Shown piece by piece: positions 26,720 to 35,332 of a stretch of 64,000 nucleotides of DNA; within the stretch, counting starts at the first letter, position 1, and every line of letters starts with the position of its first letter. This stretch comes from Marinobacter bohaiensis (GTDB lineage Bacteria; Pseudomonadota; Gammaproteobacteria; Pseudomonadales; Oleiphilaceae), in NCBI RefSeq assembly GCF_003258515.1, contig NZ_QGEH01000001.1, forward strand, positions 1,240,001 through 1,304,000, in the 5' to 3' direction. The notes below the pieces were generated by a model. It saw only the letters and a program-made list of their open reading frames with translations, had not been told where the DNA came from and ran no database searches. Both the position numbers and the translations under genes were made by a program.

Positions 26720-28051
26720 ATGATCAAATCGCTGACCCTGCACAATCGCAAGCACCAGGTCATTCGCGCGATTACCGCCAACAACCGGGATCTGGACCCG
26801 ATCGCCCGGGAGCGCAAGTTCGCTGCCATGGCGGAATCGCCCTACCGTTTCTTTCGCGGAACCAGCCACCTGTTCTGGCAGGATATGTACAACGACTGGC
26901 GCTTTGCCCTGTTCGGCGGGGTGGAAGGTACCCAGACCTGGATTCAGGGGGACGCCCATGTCTACAACTTCGGTGCCTTCGCCAACCATGATGGTGAGGT
27001 GATCTACGGCCTGGACGATTTCGACGACGCCATCGTCAGCGATTACCAGTACGATCTCTGGCGCCTCGCCGTCAGTCTGGTGCTGGACTGCCGGGCCAAT
27101 GGCCGCTTCGACGAGTCGGCCCAGGCCGACGCCCTGGACGCGTTGACCGGCCGCTACCTGGATGCCGCCACCCAGTGGGACCAGGATGACCTCGGGCGCG
27201 AGGTGCACTTTACCGCCGATACCGCCGGCAAGCCGCTCAAGTCCTTCCTCAAGAAGGTGGCGAAGAAGAAGGGGCGGCAGCGCATGCTGAACAAGTGGAC
27301 CCGCTTCCAGAAGAACGGCAAGCGCGTGTTCGACACCGCCAATCCCAAGCTCAAGCGGCTGTCACCCCAGGCCCGCAAGACGTTCATGGACGCGTTCGAG
27401 GCCTACCGGGACACCCGGGACGACACCTCCGATTTCTTTGCCGTCAAGGATGTGGTGCGCCGCATCAAGGCGGGCACCGGCTCCATGGGAACGCCGCGCT
27501 ATTACGCGCTGATTGAGGGCCTGGATGGCGGGCATGACGACGACATCATCCTCGACATCAAACAGCAGGACGGGCCGTCCATCTGCCAGGCCATGGACGC
27601 CGACGAACGGGCGGCCTATGAAGCCGCCTACGACAACGAGGGCGTTCGCCACGCCAGGGCATTCCGGGCGCTGGCGGAGCATCCCGACCGCTACCTGGGC
27701 TGGCTGGCCATGGACGGTGCGATCTTTTCGGTGCGCGAACGCTCCCCGTTCAAGGATGATTTCCCCACCGACAAGCTGGACAAGAAGAAGCATCTCCGAA
27801 AAATGGCCGCCCTCTGGGGCGACGTGCTGGCCACCGAGCACAAGCGCGCCAGTCGCACCCTGAATCCCGACAACCCGTTTCAGTTCGAGCAGTCCCTGCA
27901 GCGGTTGATCGTTGGCCGCGAAGGCCGTTTCCGCCGGCTGGTCAGCGCCATCGCCCGCCATTACGCCGCCTGTGTCGAGCAGGACTACCGCACCTTCCTG
28001 GGGGCCTTCGTCGACGCAACCGAAGACGACGAGCGGGGAGACGTGGTCTAG
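26720..28051 (+). CDS. DUF2252 family protein
   Basis: 443 residues that fit DUF2252: an early RFFRGTSHLFWQDMYND block, WIQGDAHVYNFGAF, and GLDDFDDAIVSDYQYDLWRLAVSL, which together look like an aminoglycoside-kinase-type phosphotransferase core (the GD-H-x-x-N and D-F-D elements). A Lys-rich middle (FLKKVAKKKGRQRML) separates it from a helical C-terminal half. The enzymatic role is not established. AGGAGAG just before the ATG at 26720 decides the start. It stands alone between the dehydratase and the esterase genes. Confidence 0.85.
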   Translation: MIKSLTLHNRKHQVIRAITANNRDLDPIARERKFAAMAESPYRFFRGTSHLFWQDMYNDWRFALFGGVEGTQTWIQGDAHVYNFGAFANHDGEVIYGLDDFDDAIVSDYQYDLWRLAVSLVLDCRANGRFDESAQADALDALTGRYLDAATQWDQDDLGREVHFTADTAGKPLKSFLKKVAKKKGRQRMLNKWTRFQKNGKRVFDTANPKLKRLSPQARKTFMDAFEAYRDTRDDTSDFFAVKDVVRRIKAGTGSMGTPRYYALIEGLDGGHDDDIILDIKQQDGPSICQAMDADERAAYEAAYDNEGVRHARAFRALAEHPDRYLGWLAMDGAIFSVRERSPFKDDFPTDKLDKKKHLRKMAALWGDVLATEHKRASRTLNPDNPFQFEQSLQRLIVGREGRFRRLVSAIARHYAACVEQDYRTFLGAFVDATEDDERGDVV

Positions 28052-28130
28052 TGTCCCGTCTGGTTAATTCGCTGAACGACTGAGCGGCCTGGTCTCCGCA
28101 TCACGGACCCCCGCCCATTCCCTGTATCAT

Positions 28131-28149
28131 GCGAATCGTTATCATTATT
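28131..28149 (-). promoter_or_regulatory. Fur box
   Basis: Read on the minus strand, AATAATGATAACGATTCGC matches the 19-bp Fur consensus GATAATGATAATCATTATC at 14 positions, including an unbroken ATAATGATAA. It lies about 80 bases before the start of the enterochelin-type esterase gene, so that gene should be repressed when iron is plentiful. Confidence 0.7.
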
Positions 28150-28226
28150 TATTGCGTGCTGGTATAAAGGCCTTCCTTCAAACGCGTCTCAACGGCCGAA
28201 CGAGCACACGATGGGTAACGACTTTC

Positions 28227-29807
28227 ATGCGACAGGCAATACTAGGGCTGGTGATGGTAGCTAGTGGATGGGTTCACGCACAGACGGTCCTGACGCCGGA
28301 CCAGCCGGTCGCCGGCACACTCGCGGCGGGCGGCACGATCCAGGTGGATCTGGAAACCCGCGCGGGTGATTACTTGGCGGGGGATCTGGACATCCCGACC
28401 TCCGATTTCCGGTTGGAACTGGTCGACCGCAACGGCGCCGCCATCCGACGGTTGGTCAGCGAAGGCGACAACCGCCGGCTTTTCCAGTTTGTGGCGCCCG
28501 CCGAACCGGTGGCATTGCGCCTGAGTGGGGCTTCGGGCGGCGATTACGCGCTCTCGCTGGTACGTCAGGTCGCCAGGGCGGATCAGCAGTCGCCGGAGCC
28601 TGACTATCGCAGCCCAACCGTGGCCCGCCTGGCCGCTGAGCTGGCCGGCGGCGATGACGTCGACGCCCTCTGGCGGGCGATCAGCGAACGCGGCACGCCG
28701 CTTGAGGAAACCGGTCCCGACGGCGAAACCCTGCTGACGTTCCTCTATCGCGGCGCACGGCACAACGCGCGCGTCGTGGGCTCGCCCTCTGGCGATCACG
28801 CCTGGATGAAGCGGCTGGGGACGACGGACATCTGGTACCACAGTTTCGAGGTCCCGGCGGACACCCGCCTGTCCTACCAGATCGCGCCGGATATCCCCGA
28901 ATTCGACGGTACCGACCGGGAGCGCCGCGTGGCCCTGCTGGCGACCGCCCAGGCCGACCCGCTGAACCGTCACCCCTGGCCGACCGATGCGCCGGACGTC
29001 TATAACCGAAAGTCGACCGTCGCCCTGTCCAAGGCACCGGCCCAGCCCTGGCTGGCGGCGCGGGACGTACCGCATGGCGAGCTGCGTTCCTATCGCTTTG
29101 CCAGCGAGGCGCTGGGGAACGAGCGCGATGTCATGATCTATCGCCCCCCGGGTTTCCAGCCGGATAACCCCGACAACCTGCTGCTGGTGCTGTTTGACGC
29201 CGAGGCCTATACCACCACGGTGCCCACACCCACCATCCTCGACAACATGATCGCCGAGGGCGTCATTCCGCCGGTGGTGGCCGTGTTCGTTGCCAATCCC
29301 GACCTGGAAACCCGGGGCCGGGAACTGCCTGCCAACCCGGATTTCGCAAAGGTGATGGCCGAGGACCTGGTGCCCTGGGTGGCGCAGGAAACCGGCCTGG
29401 AGCCGACGGCCGCGCGCACCATCCTGTCCGGTTCCAGCTACGGCGGGCTGGCGTCCACCACCATCGCCCTGGCGTATCCGCAGGTGTTCGGTAACGTGCT
29501 GGGCATGTCCTCGTCGTTCTGGTGGTCACCGCCGGGTACACCCGCTGAGGAACAGGAATACGTAGCCCGGGAGTTGGTGGACATGCCGGCCCGGCCCGTG
29601 CGTTTCTTCCTCAGTGCCGGCCTGTTCGAACGCCAACACGCCGGCGCCGCCGGTATCCTGGAAACCAATCGCCACGTGCGTGACCTGCTGCAGGCCAAGG
29701 GCTTCGACGTGCGCTATCGCGAATACGCCGGCGCCCACGATTACCTCATCTGGCGCGGTGTGCTGTCCGATGGGCTGCTGGCGTTGGCGGATATGGCGGG
29801 CTGGTAA
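28227..29807 (+). CDS. Enterochelin esterase-type alpha/beta hydrolase, exported
   Basis: 526 residues. A signal peptide ends near VHA-QT (about residue 18). A beta-sandwich N-terminal part of roughly 250 residues resembles the immunoglobulin-like domain of Fes-type esterases, and a C-terminal esterase domain has the nucleophile S404 in GSSYGG and a late His in AGAHDYLIW. Such enzymes cleave ferric siderophore triesters to free iron; an exported form would act in the periplasm, like IroE. The Fur box upstream supports an iron role. The ATG at 28227 places the signal peptide at the N-terminus. Confidence 0.85.
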   Translation: MRQAILGLVMVASGWVHAQTVLTPDQPVAGTLAAGGTIQVDLETRAGDYLAGDLDIPTSDFRLELVDRNGAAIRRLVSEGDNRRLFQFVAPAEPVALRLSGASGGDYALSLVRQVARADQQSPEPDYRSPTVARLAAELAGGDDVDALWRAISERGTPLEETGPDGETLLTFLYRGARHNARVVGSPSGDHAWMKRLGTTDIWYHSFEVPADTRLSYQIAPDIPEFDGTDRERRVALLATAQADPLNRHPWPTDAPDVYNRKSTVALSKAPAQPWLAARDVPHGELRSYRFASEALGNERDVMIYRPPGFQPDNPDNLLLVLFDAEAYTTTVPTPTILDNMIAEGVIPPVVAVFVANPDLETRGRELPANPDFAKVMAEDLVPWVAQETGLEPTAARTILSGSSYGGLASTTIALAYPQVFGNVLGMSSSFWWSPPGTPAEEQEYVARELVDMPARPVRFFLSAGLFERQHAGAAGILETNRHVRDLLQAKGFDVRYREYAGAHDYLIWRGVLSDGLLALADMAGW

Positions 29808-29881
29808 AACCGGAGCGTGCCGAGAGAACAACGGCCATGAGCCCCGGCCCTGTGTCAGCGACCGGGGAATAAGGCGAGGCT

Positions 29882-31408
29882 TCAGTGATTGGCCCAGTCC
29901 TGGATCGACAGCATCTGGACGTTGATGTTGCTGTGGAAGCGGGTGTCGGACGCGCCCTGCGGGTCGGCCGCGAGGACGACCGGCGAGTTATTGCGCGTCA
30001 CCTCGGTATTGAAGGAACTTCCCGCGCTGATCTGGGCGCTGTTGATGTAGAGCCGCACACCGCCGTTGCCGTCGTAGGCGCCGGTGACGTAGTAGCTGTT
30101 GCCCTCGCTGAGCGCACTGGCGTCGTAGGTGACGTAGCGGTAGGCGCCGTCCACGTGAACGCCGTAGCGCAGCACCGGACCGGGGATGCCGGAAGGGTTG
30201 TATAACTCGAGAGCGAAGCCGGCGCTGTCCGATTTGTTGACGATGGCCCAGGTGGCGCCGTCGGGCACCGACAGATCGTTGAACTGCACCAGTGCGTTGA
30301 CCAGGTAGCCGTTGCCGCTGCCCTGGTCGGCGTCGTAGAAGCTCAGATGATCCTCTTCGCTGTTATCAAACAGGGCCACGGTGCCAAAGAAGGGGGAGCC
30401 GCTACCGGCTTCGCTCAGAGATGGGGCCGTTGCGCCGTCTGCCGATACGCTGTAGGCGATTGCCCCGGTGCGGTAATAGCTGAGGCTGCTGGCGCCGCTG
30501 TCCTGGTCGGCGGTGTTGAAATAGAGGAGCTGGTTGCTGTCCGCGACCACCTGGCGGGCGCTGGCCAGGTCGTAGTCGGTGGTCATTTCGTCGACTTCAT
30601 CCCGGAACAGGGTCAGGCCCACTTCGCCCATGCTGGACGGAATCGTCCAGAGCCCGACGCCCAGGTCCAGTGATTTGGCGTACTGGATATGGGCGCCCAG
30701 GTTGGGCGTCTGATAGTTGAACTCCACCATGTCGAAACCGTCCGCCCGGGCGGATGCCACCTGGCTTTGCAGACCGCCGAGATCGCTGGTCGAACTGTAC
30801 AGTTCACTGTAGTGCACGTAGGGCGCGAGATTCGGGTAATTGTTCGCCAGGTACTGTTGGGCGTAAACCAGATTGGCGCGGCCGCTGGCGAAACTGCGCA
30901 GGAACACCGGCCGGCCTTCGGTCAGGTAGCCGCGGTTGCGCAGGCTCTCGATGATGCCCACCACGTAATCCGGCATCAGGCTGGTTTCCTTGAGCTCCAG
31001 GAACAGGGGCTGGCTGGCGCCCTGCAGCTTGGCATCGCTGAGCACATCGTCCAGCACCGCCTTGTTGCCATGAAGGGTGCCCGGGTTGTGGGAAACCTTC
31101 ACCATCTGATCGTTCCCGTCGTACACCAGGTCCAGTTCCAGCAGATCGGCGCCGGCGTCGATGGCGTCCGACAGCTTGGTCAGCGTGCCGCTGAGATTCA
31201 GGCTGGCGGCCAGGTGGGCCTCGGTGTAGGCGTTGTGGGCGGACACCGCCGCGGTGTTGTTCATCGGCGTCTGGATCATCGCGTGGTCCAGACCCGACTG
31301 GCTTTCCACATCCTCCCAGAAGCCGGCATGGGCCGGGACGGCGGCGGCCAGCAACAGGGTCGTCACACTGATGCGAGCCATAGAACGATTACGGGCAGAG
31401 AAACGCAT
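29882..31408 (-). CDS. Exported glycerophosphodiesterase/PLC-like protein with LamG-type domain
   Basis: 508 residues: a signal peptide (cut near AHA-GF, about residue 28), a TIM-barrel phosphodiesterase domain (about 40-285), and a C-terminal concanavalin/LamG-like domain (about 330-505). The barrel shows SAHNAYTEAHLA, the ELDLVYD acidic strand and VSHNPG, the His-Glu-Asp-His arrangement of PI-PLC and GDPD enzymes. It is the last gene of the ABC-transporter operon, so it probably releases glycerol-3-phosphate or a similar phosphate ester outside the inner membrane for the transporter to import. Confidence 0.78.
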   Translation of the reverse strand: MRFSARNRSMARISVTTLLLAAAVPAHAGFWEDVESQSGLDHAMIQTPMNNTAAVSAHNAYTEAHLAASLNLSGTLTKLSDAIDAGADLLELDLVYDGNDQMVKVSHNPGTLHGNKAVLDDVLSDAKLQGASQPLFLELKETSLMPDYVVGIIESLRNRGYLTEGRPVFLRSFASGRANLVYAQQYLANNYPNLAPYVHYSELYSSTSDLGGLQSQVASARADGFDMVEFNYQTPNLGAHIQYAKSLDLGVGLWTIPSSMGEVGLTLFRDEVDEMTTDYDLASARQVVADSNQLLYFNTADQDSGASSLSYYRTGAIAYSVSADGATAPSLSEAGSGSPFFGTVALFDNSEEDHLSFYDADQGSGNGYLVNALVQFNDLSVPDGATWAIVNKSDSAGFALELYNPSGIPGPVLRYGVHVDGAYRYVTYDASALSEGNSYYVTGAYDGNGGVRLYINSAQISAGSSFNTEVTRNNSPVVLAADPQGASDTRFHSNINVQMLSIQDWANH

Positions 31409-31434
31409 GAAACCTCCTTGCTTTGCGATTGGGT

Positions 31435-32223
31435 TTAAACGTCCGCGATGCGAACGGCGAGCTCGGCGAAACCGTGTCCTCCCTGTTGGCGGGTGATGTA
31501 GCGCGGGTGGTGGCGCATCAGCGGCAGGAATTCGCGAATGTTGGCCACCCCGACGGTGAGGCGGAAATGCTCGAACATGGATTCGTCGTTGGGGGAGTCA
31601 CCGATGAACAGGCTGTCGTCCGGCGACAGACCGTGGTCGCCGAGCCAGGCGAGGGCGCCGCTGGCCTTGCTGTGATCCCCCACCCAGGCGTTGATGTGGA
31701 TGGAACTGAGTCGCGCGGACAGTCCCTGGCGCCGCAGCCAGTCGGTGGCTTCCTGCGCGGTCTGACGGTCTACGGTGGCGGCTTGCCCGACGTCAAAGGC
31801 CATCTCGCTGATGCGGAACGGCTGGTCCTGGGTCGGGCGTATGTCGGGATAGCGGGCCTGCAGGTCGGTGCTCAGCTGGCACAGGCGCCGGCGATCCCCG
31901 GCAATCGATGATTCGGGCTTGAGCCAGCGCCGCTGCACCACGCCGTTGCCGGTTCGATAGAGGTAGAACGCGCCGTTCTCTCCGACGATCGCCCGAATGG
32001 GCCAGGTCTTCATCAGGCAGTCGCACCAGCCAGCGCTGGCTCCGGTCACCGGGACCACATCGACGCCGCCGGCGGACAGGTTGTACAGCGCCTGCATCGC
32101 TTCGACCGGCACCCGGCCCTGCCAGGTCAGGGTGTCGTCCACGTCGGTGAACAGGATCTGTGGACGGTCGGATAGCCGGTCGGGAAGCGGCTTGGGCTGA
32201 GGCACGGGCAGGCCGGCGTTCAT
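31435..32223 (-). CDS. HAD-superfamily phosphatase
   Basis: 262 residues with HAD motif I as FTDVDDTLTW (nucleophile Asp and acid/base Asp), motif II near PVTGASAGW, and motif IV as FIGDSPNDESMF. The cap region of about 90 residues between motifs II and III fits subclass IIB, which dephosphorylates sugar and polyol phosphates. It is 20 bases downstream of the permease gene and 26 bases before the phosphodiesterase gene, so it probably removes phosphate from the imported compound or a derivative. The ATG at 32223 is preferred over the much longer open frame. Confidence 0.82.
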   Translation of the reverse strand: MNAGLPVPQPKPLPDRLSDRPQILFTDVDDTLTWQGRVPVEAMQALYNLSAGGVDVVPVTGASAGWCDCLMKTWPIRAIVGENGAFYLYRTGNGVVQRRWLKPESSIAGDRRRLCQLSTDLQARYPDIRPTQDQPFRISEMAFDVGQAATVDRQTAQEATDWLRRQGLSARLSSIHINAWVGDHSKASGALAWLGDHGLSPDDSLFIGDSPNDESMFEHFRLTVGVANIREFLPLMRHHPRYITRQQGGHGFAELAVRIADV

Positions 32224-32243
32224 GGCGGTTTCCTTGAATCGGA

Positions 32244-33053
32244 TTACTTGAGCCCGGCCCGCAGGAAGGACTGGACGAACTGGCGCTGGAACAGCAGGAA
32301 GAGGACGAGCAGCGGACCAACGGTGATCAGCGTGCCGGCGGAGATCACCGCCCAGTCGACGCCGGACTCCGGGGCGCCGAAGATCGACATGCCCACGGTC
32401 AACGGACGGCTGTCCTCGGTGTTGGTCACCACCAGCGGCCACAGGAAGTTGTTCCAGTGGTAGCTGATCGAGACCAGCGCAAAGGCCAGGTAGGTGGGTT
32501 TTCCCAGAGGCACGAACACTTTCCAGATGATGCCCAGCTCGCTGCATCCCTCCAGCCGGGCCATGTCCTCGAATGCCTGGGGCACGGTCCTGAAGGTCTG
32601 GCGCAGCAGGAAGATGGCGAAGGCGCTGGCCAGGTAGGGCAGACCCACGCCCAGGTAAGTGTCCACAGCGCCCAGGCTGGCGACCGTCTGGTAGTTCTCC
32701 ACGATCAGCACTTCCGGGACCACCATCAGTTGCAGCAGGATCAGCGCGAACACCGTACCGCGGCCGCGAAATTCGAAGCGAGCCAGGGCGTAGGCCGCCA
32801 GGGTGCAGAGCACCAGCTGGCAGGCCAGGATCAGCCCGGTGATCAGCACGGTGTTGAGCATGTAGCGCAGGAACGGCGCCTGGTGCCAGGCGGTGGCGAA
32901 GTTCTCCAGGGTCAGCGGCGCCAGCAGCTCGAAGTGGGTGGTGTAATCCGAGCCGTGGAAGGCCGACCAGAAGGCGTAGAGCAATGGGAACAGCCAGGCG
33001 ATGCCGACGATCCAGGCCAGCAGGCCGGACAGGGAGCGGAAAAGTGTCTGCAT
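32244..33053 (-). CDS. ABC permease, UgpE-like
   Basis: 269 residues with six membrane helices and the EAA loop near DMARLEGCSELGIIWKVFVPLGKP, the contact point with the ATPase. The gene order binding protein, permease A, permease E and the partner genes match glycerol-3-phosphate (Ugp) or related carbohydrate importers of the CUT1 family. It is 20 bases after the first permease gene. CUT1 permeases are alike, so the substrate comes from context only. Confidence 0.88.
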   Translation of the reverse strand: MQTLFRSLSGLLAWIVGIAWLFPLLYAFWSAFHGSDYTTHFELLAPLTLENFATAWHQAPFLRYMLNTVLITGLILACQLVLCTLAAYALARFEFRGRGTVFALILLQLMVVPEVLIVENYQTVASLGAVDTYLGVGLPYLASAFAIFLLRQTFRTVPQAFEDMARLEGCSELGIIWKVFVPLGKPTYLAFALVSISYHWNNFLWPLVVTNTEDSRPLTVGMSIFGAPESGVDWAVISAGTLITVGPLLVLFLLFQRQFVQSFLRAGLK

Positions 33054-33073
33054 GAGCCGTTTCCTAGCGATAG

Positions 33074-33940
33074 TTAGCGATAGTGGATGCGTTTTTCGAA
33101 GACGCCGAACTGCAGCAGCGCCAGCGCCATCAGGATCAGCAGCAGGACCACCGTCAGGGCCGCCGCGTAGGCGGTGTCGAAGAAACTGAAGGCGTTTTCG
33201 AAGATGTAGTAGAGCAGCAGGTTGGTGCTGTTATTGGGGCCGCCCTTGGTCAGGATGAACAGGTGATCCACCAGCTTGAACGCGTTGAGGATGGCGTTGA
33301 CCAGGACGAACAGGGTGGTCGGCATCAGCAACGGAAAGGTCACCCGGCGGAAGGTGTACCAGCGACCGGCGTTCTCCACGGCGGCGGCCTTGTAGTATTC
33401 GGGGCTGATGGTCTGCAGGGCGGCCAGGTAGAAAATCATGAAGAACCCCGCCTCTTTCCAGATGGTCATCGCCATCAGGCTGTAGAGGCTGACATCCGGG
33501 TCGCCGAGCCAGTTCAGGCCCGGGTGGCCGAAGAACGCGAGCACGTGGTTGAACAGTCCGATTTCCGGGCTGTAGAAAAACAGCCAGATGTTGGCGACCG
33601 AGATCATCGGCAGGATGGTGGGTGTGAAATAGGCCAGGCGCAGGAAACCGACGCCGCGCAGCCGGTCGTTGACCCACAGCGCCATGGTCAGGGCCAGGAT
33701 CATGGAGACGGGCACTGTGATCGCCGCGTAGAGGAAACTGTTGGACAGCACCTGCCGGAGCACCGGGTCGTGCAGCATGTACTGGTAGTTATCCAGGGTC
33801 AGCTCGCCGGCCGGCTGGACGCCGATGGCGCTGATGCTGCGCCAGAGCGTGGCCACGGCCGGGTAGTGGGTAAAGGCCACCAGCAGGACCAGGGCCGGCA
33901 GCAGCAGGAGCCAGGCGTAGAGGGTTTTGGTGTTTTGCAT
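33074..33940 (-). CDS. ABC permease, UgpA-like
   Basis: 288 residues, six helices, with the EAA loop at EYYKAAAVENAGRWYTFRRV and a typical CUT1 N-terminus (WLLLLPALVLLVAFTHYPAV). It forms the transmembrane channel with the following permease. It is separated from the binding-protein gene by 111 bases that contain a strong hairpin, so its expression may be lower than that of the binding protein. Confidence 0.88.
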   Translation of the reverse strand: MQNTKTLYAWLLLLPALVLLVAFTHYPAVATLWRSISAIGVQPAGELTLDNYQYMLHDPVLRQVLSNSFLYAAITVPVSMILALTMALWVNDRLRGVGFLRLAYFTPTILPMISVANIWLFFYSPEIGLFNHVLAFFGHPGLNWLGDPDVSLYSLMAMTIWKEAGFFMIFYLAALQTISPEYYKAAAVENAGRWYTFRRVTFPLLMPTTLFVLVNAILNAFKLVDHLFILTKGGPNNSTNLLLYYIFENAFSFFDTAYAAALTVVLLLILMALALLQFGVFEKRIHYR

Positions 33941-34011
33941 ACAGTTTGGCTGTCTTGATGGCGGTTCGGTTGAGTGGGGCGGCTTGATGGATGTTGAACC
34001 CTTGCCCCGAT

Positions 34012-34040
34012 CCCCCCTCGCCCGCAGGGAGAGAGGGGGG
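34012..34040 (-). promoter_or_regulatory. Intercistronic hairpin after the binding-protein gene
   Basis: CCCCCCTC (34012-34019) and GAGGGGGG (34033-34040) form a perfect 8-bp stem with a 13-base loop, 12 bases after the binding-protein stop on the minus strand. No T-run follows, so it is more likely an mRNA-stabilising or attenuating structure than a terminator. Confidence 0.5.
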
Positions 34041-34051
34041 CGAAGATTCCT

Positions 34052-35332
34052 CTAGCGATACCGCCTCAGGATTCGGTCGGCCTGCATCTGCGCGGTGCTC
34101 AGCGCGTCTTCGGCGGATTCCTGACCGCTCAGGGTGGCCTGGATGGCATCATCCAGGAACTTGCGCACGCGGCCGGACTGGTGGGTGGACAGCTCGGCGG
34201 TGGCGTACTTGAGCTGGTTGCGGGCCACCAGAGCCGGCGGGAAGGTCTCGGTGTACTGTTCCAGCTCCGGTGTCTCGTAAGCGGCGGGGCTCACGCCCAT
34301 GTAACCGGTGGCGATACTCCACTGGGCGGCGCGCTCCGGGGCGGTCATGAATTTGACCAGTTGCAGTGCCGCCTGGCGCTGCTCGGGCGTGGACTGCTTG
34401 AACAGATAGAAGTTGCCGCCGCCGGTGGGCGAGCCCGGTTCTTTCCGGGCCGGCAGCATGGCAACCCCGAAGTCGAAGTTGGCGTTTTCCTTCACGGCGG
34501 TCAGGTTGCCGGTGGAGTGCCACATGATGGCGGTCTTCTGGTCCAGGAAGTTCTGGCGCAGGGTGCCCCACTCGATGGTGCCGGTGGGCATGATGTGATG
34601 CTCGGCGCCGAGCGAACGCCAGTACGCCAGGGCCTCCACCACGGCCGGGTCGTCGAAGTGGGTTTCGGTACCGGCCTGGTTCATCAGGACTTCGCCGTTC
34701 TGCTTGGCCAGGGCGCCGAACATCCAGTACGGATAGCCGGTGGAGGGGATCATCGCACCCCACTGGTCCACGTTGCCGCTGTCGTCTCGTTTGGTCAGGG
34801 CCTTGCCGTATTCCACCAGCTCGTCCCAGTTCTTTGGTGGCTGCTCAGGGTCGAGGCCGGCTTTACGGAACAGGTCCTTGTTGTAGTACATGACGATGGT
34901 GGAGCGCTGGAAAGGCACACCCCAGGTCTTGCCGTCCACCTTGCCGTTTTCCATCAGGGCGGGGTAGAAGCTGTCGAGCCACTCGCGGTCGGCGTCGGTT
35001 TCGACCACCTCGTCGAAGGGCACGATGGCGTCCAGGTCGCGCAGCTCGTGCAGGTCGATGGAAAACATGACCGACAGCTGGGCCGGTTCACCGCTTTTCA
35101 GGGCGGCCAGGGATTTGACCCGGGCGTCGTTGTAGTTGCCGGCGTAGATGGCATCCACGTCCACGTCCGGATGGGCGGCCTCGAAATCGGCGATCATGCC
35201 GTCCACCACCTTGGTCAGCGGGCCGCCGACGGAAACCGGGTAGTACATGGTCAGTTGGGTCTGGGCACTGGCGGCGGACACGAGTCCGGCGCTCAGCAGG
35301 GCGACCTTCAGGCCGTTCTTGAAGTTGAGCAT
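34052..35332 (-). CDS. ABC solute-binding protein, UgpB-like
   Basis: 426 residues with a cleaved signal peptide (SAASA-QTQ, about residue 23). The fold is the CUT1 family 1 solute-binding type. GVPFQRSTIVMYYNKDLFRK and AGLDPEQPPKNWDELVEYG closely resemble UgpB, the periplasmic receptor for glycerol-3-phosphate and its diesters. The start lies 25 bases inside the end of the ATPase gene, so translation is coupled. The downstream phosphodiesterase fits glycerol-3-phosphate but does not prove it. Confidence 0.87.
   Translation of the reverse strand: MLNFKNGLKVALLSAGLVSAASAQTQLTMYYPVSVGGPLTKVVDGMIADFEAAHPDVDVDAIYAGNYNDARVKSLAALKSGEPAQLSVMFSIDLHELRDLDAIVPFDEVVETDADREWLDSFYPALMENGKVDGKTWGVPFQRSTIVMYYNKDLFRKAGLDPEQPPKNWDELVEYGKALTKRDDSGNVDQWGAMIPSTGYPYWMFGALAKQNGEVLMNQAGTETHFDDPAVVEALAYWRSLGAEHHIMPTGTIEWGTLRQNFLDQKTAIMWHSTGNLTAVKENANFDFGVAMLPARKEPGSPTGGGNFYLFKQSTPEQRQAALQLVKFMTAPERAAQWSIATGYMGVSPAAYETPELEQYTETFPPALVARNQLKYATAELSTHQSGRVRKFLDDAIQATLSGQESAEDALSTAQMQADRILRRYR

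Noticed and set aside
29838-29870. CCCCGG/CCGGGG inverted repeat between convergent genes
   Set aside because: Six-base stem with a long loop and no T-run; too weak to call a terminator.
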